DNA from: Ziziphus jujuba
Taxonomy: Eukaryota; Streptophyta; Magnoliopsida; Rosales; Rhamnaceae
DNA length: 64,000 bases
Direction of reading: 5' to 3'
Assembly: GCF_031755915.1 (NCBI RefSeq)
Contig: NC_083379.1
Coordinates: 3,669,501-3,733,500 of the forward strand
The notes under the pieces were generated by a model that was not told the DNA's origin, searched no databases, and worked only from the letters and a program-made list of their open reading frames with translations. This document shows positions 60,605 to 64,000 of this stretch, piece after piece (the first letter of the stretch is position 1; each line of letters starts with the position of its first letter). A program made the position numbers and the translations under genes.

Positions 60605-62391
60605 TCATAAAGCTGGGGCAGCCACTTTAGAACCGTTTGATGCCAAGGCAATGCATTGTAGGTGACGAGGGCAGGTGATTAAGTGGTCATTGGTAAATCC
60701 AGCTGCTTGCATGAATGAGTGAATGACAGTGGGGCCTACGAACCTAAACCCTCTTCTCACCATGTCTTTGCTTATGGTCTCTGATTTGGAGGTCTTCACA
60801 GGGATCTTGTGGCATGACTTATATTGGGTAGTGATTGGCTTGTGGTTCACAAATCCCCATAAGTATTTAGCCAAAGAGCCAAATTCTTTCTTAATCTGCG
60901 AAAAATATATTGCAAACACGTTTTGTATTAGGCAATTTGGTTATGGACAAAATTTAGATGGGATTTGAAATGGAGGGAGGTATAAGCCAATTTAAGTTGG
61001 GTCCATGTAGTCGGGATATATAATAATATCTGAGTTAAGCTAAAAACTTAGATTTGCAAATTGAAAATGGTGAAAAATAAAGGAACACTAACAAGGAAAG
61101 ATTAAGTACCTCAAGAATTCGATTAGAGTTGTCAACAGCTCCTCGAACTAGGCTTAATTCAATCCCATAATCAAAACTCAATGATGTAATCTTCTTTTCA
61201 TTGTATTTACCAACAGCCTCTGCATCAAACCCTGAAAATGCTTCCCTGCATGTATAAAAACACATATTCCCACAACCACAATAATCAGTCACAAATTTTA
61301 ATCATATTACAAGCTGTTTATTATATGGAATCAATTATCAAACATTCCTCGTTTTAATTTGCGAAAGACTTTCAAATCCACCTGAAAGCTTGCCGTTTCT
61401 TCAGGACTGAAGTCCAATCTGATCCAACTTGAGCTCCAGTTAGCACCAGCAATTCAAATAATGTGCTGCATATATAATATAATTTCATTAGTTTTAGTAG
61501 GTATATAAACACACACACAAACACACGCGCATATATATGCATATAGATAGAGAGGTTACTTACTTGTCATCATGTACAGGGACACCCCATTCTTCATCAT
61601 GGTAAGCAACATATATAGGATCTGTTAGCATAACCACAAACAATTTAATGGATGTTCATCTTTCTTTGTATGATTAACCTATATGTATATATACAGCCTT
61701 TGTTTCATACACAAACAAAAAAGAACAAACTTTTTTTTTTTCACCATAATAATGTGATATATAATATATAATCCATACCTGAATTGGGTGTTATGAAACT
61801 ACATCTTTTCTGTTCTCTGCTGCTAGTACTTGAAGGTGAAGAATCAAGAAGTGGAACAACCTTCCCTTCATACTTGGCAGACTTTGTTCTTCCATAATGA
61901 GCAATTTTCATCCTTCGTTGTTCTTGCATAATAGCAACCTGCTCTCTCCTTGCAGCTGCTATGCTCCCAGGAGCCTCAACTATCAAAGAGGAAGCATATT
62001 TCAATGAAGTATCAGCAGGGGAAGCTCCAACACCGCAAGCTTTCTTCGACTTCTTCGCTGAACTCCTCAACTTTGTTGTGCTCCGTGGTGTCAACAAAAC
62101 CTTCTCAGCACTGGAGTTCAGCTCATTAGGATCTTTTCCTCTCTTCAGAGCTGGTGGTCTAGGTGACGGTAACTTGGGAGACACAGGAGGAGACAATAAT
62201 GAAGTTTTAGTTTTACAAGTCGAAGTTGGAGAAGTGGGAGTTTTTGGCAAGCTCTTTGGAAGAGACTTCCTTCTTTCTAAGCTTGGAACTTGGTTACAAG
62301 TTGGCTGAAGTACTGGACGGCCATTGATTTTAGCAACTGAGGAAGGAATATTACTACTTTGATTATGCAGTTTTAGTTTAGATGAACACAT
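60605..62391 (-). CDS. DNA-3-methyladenine glycosylase I family protein
   Basis: Base-excision repair enzyme family that removes alkylated adenine in the nucleus or organelles. Five GT-AG exons (61779-62391, 61564-61621, 61382-61465, 61110-61245, 60605-60895) give 393 residues. The first about 190 residues are Ser/Pro/Lys-rich and probably disordered. The glycosylase domain follows: RCSFITPN, DPIYVAYHDEEWGVPVHDD, LVLTGAQVGSDWTSVLKKRQ, LWGFVNHKP, VRRGFRFVGPTVIHSFMQAAG and NDHLITCPRH. The four zinc ligands known from E. coli TAG (Cys4, His17, His175, Cys179) have counterparts in RCSF, AYHDEEW and NDHLITC. The residue matching E. coli Glu38 (LEGQQ) is Thr here (LTGAQ), so substrate use may differ. 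Start at 62391 is the first ATG of the frame. Intact. Confidence 0.93.
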
Positions 62392-64000
62392 TTTTGTCTT
62401 TGGGTGCTTCGTTTATTATTATTTTTTTTTCCAAAAGTGAATTAGGAAAATCCAAGTGAGAGCTTGGGAAAAAGAGCTAGGAAATATTGGGGATGAGAGA
62501 AAAAGGCAGAGAAGAAGATGAAGGACTTAAGGAAAAAGGGGAGGGAAAGAAATGGGGTTTTATAAAAGGGATAGTGGGAACATGAGAGGGAAGTTAGAAC
62601 ATGGGGGGGTTGGGGTCTGCCATACACACCCTCTTGTGAGAGGCATAGAGAGAAAATGGGAATGACATCCTCCTGATATGGTCTAAATTATTATAAAATT
62701 GATTATTATTTATTTATTTATTTATTTTTTTTTGGGTGGAGTAAAAAGGTGTGTGTGGGAAACGGTAGTGGTGGTGCCAACATGCCAGCCCTTCAGAGGG
62801 ACCCTTCTTTTCTTTCCCCACAGTTTTTGTGCCCTTTACCTCTCAATATCCATGAGTCCTCAATCCCAAGCTGGAGTGGGACCATGTAACGTGACCAATC
62901 AATGTTTCCCTTTTGAGCTGGCTAAACAATCTTTCAAGGGTTTTGATTGTTATCAAGTACCATAAGTGATTTGTGATTTTCTTGGGTTTGATATTAACTT
63001 TTTTATTTTTTCCTTTTTTTTGGGTTTGTAGTTGTTGAAATAAAGGGGAGCTTAAGAAAGGTCATTCTGAAGACTTTTATATGTATTTTAACTTATGTTT
63101 AGAGACACCCTGTATCCAAATTGCAGTATTATCAATAAGCCTACTTGTATGTGTAGTCACTGTTTGATCCGAATCCCAGTTGTGCAAAAGTGGACCTTCT
63201 TTTCTTTTATTATATCGGTTGAAGTTAAAGACTGGTTAATCATGCATGTGCTTACCAATTTGTTCTCTACAGTTGATCAAGACCAGAACTTTCAAGCTTT
63301 ATGGATAAATATCAGCCTGTAAAAGACAACCTCTCTTAATATTGCCTCAATAGCCTGCATGAATGAATTACTTGTTGACTTCAATCCCACCAGAATCACC
63401 ACTACGTTAAATTTGTTTGTGTCCACTTACCCCATTGACAAGGAAAGCTCTTGTAGGAGAAATTATATGTATATATATGATCCAGATTCCGAGGCTACAC
63501 CAGATTCTTAGAACAAATTTTTTCTGCAACAAATTCTATTGGGTCTAACTTGTTGCAACTTGTTGTAGTATATAGCTCAAGATACAGCTCAAAACATGAC
63601 CCAATTAAACCAAAGCAAGCAGATTATGCAGCAAGAAAAGTGAATAATGTGACTTGCCAGAGATGCCTGACAGAAATCAGCAGTAGACACAAGGCAAAAC
63701 TCTAATGGTAACGGTAACAGTAATGCTAGCATCAGTTGAGAAACTAAAATCTGGACCGAAAAATTTAATCATACAATGAAGAGGGTCCTACATAATTTAG
63801 ATTGGTTTTTATAGCCATGACCAGTTTATTGGCCACCCATCTGCTGTGTCCAACTTAATGTTGGGATTGGCACGCAATTTAAAGAAAGCACATGTCTTTT
63901 TAATAATGTGGTTAGGGATAACAAACCCACAAAAAGTTTTTATACATTCTATATGTAGGATCTCGTAGAATCATTGATAGGTGGGTTCCAAACATATATG
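62392..64000. other. Upstream of the glycosylase gene to window end
   Basis: Probable leader and promoter (TTTATAAAA at about 62559-62567 could be the TATA box read on the minus strand), then 1.3 kb of DNA without a supported gene. Frames at 62699-62965 and 63095-63322 show no family features. Confidence 0.45.

Overview
The window is AT-rich nuclear DNA of a flowering plant, most likely a eudicot. It holds spliced GT-AG genes with typical plant products (chloroplast Y3IP1, galactan synthase GALS1, purine permease), telo-box and site II elements at a ribosomal protein gene, and many microsatellites, MITE-like repeats and transposon relics. I cannot name the species from the sequence.

Layout. 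1-2107 (-): 5' half of MCM6, running off the left edge, with an inverted pair of E2F-type sites upstream. 5872-7119 (+): intron-less purine permease. 7120-16250: gene-poor DNA with a 435-bp Tourist-like MITE, other repeats and one orphan coding-like exon. About 16.26-29.71 kb: one large, old Mutator-like element (MULE) with long diverged terminal inverted repeats. It carries a decayed SWIM-type transposase end (+), a broken DUF1985/Ulp1-protease gene (-, nine exons) and, between these convergent relics, a 2.36-kb inverted repeat built of tandem ~255-bp units rich in the palindrome CGGTAATTACCG. A cluster of a second palindrome (ACGACATGTCGT) lies near its right end, and a 148-bp solo LTR with a perfect 5-bp target duplication is nested in its left arm.

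30223-33637 (+): Y3IP1, six exons. 34643-35809 (+): a plant protein of unknown function. 36691-37045 (-): a frameshifted fragment of a PDIL5-2-like gene. 37939-38497 (+): DNA polymerase delta subunit 4. 44156-47063 (-): GALS1, two exons. 54013-56967 (+): ribosomal protein eS4, five exons, the first holding only the ATG. 57745-58110 (+): a broken fragment of cytosolic aspartyl-tRNA synthetase. 60605-62391 (-): a DNA-3-methyladenine glycosylase I family gene, five exons.

The intact genes are ordinary housekeeping and metabolic loci and do not form a pathway cluster. Two of them (MCM6 and POLD4) act in DNA replication, but they lie ~36 kb apart. The unusual part is the interior of the MULE, where nested palindromic arrays separate two broken, convergently oriented genes.
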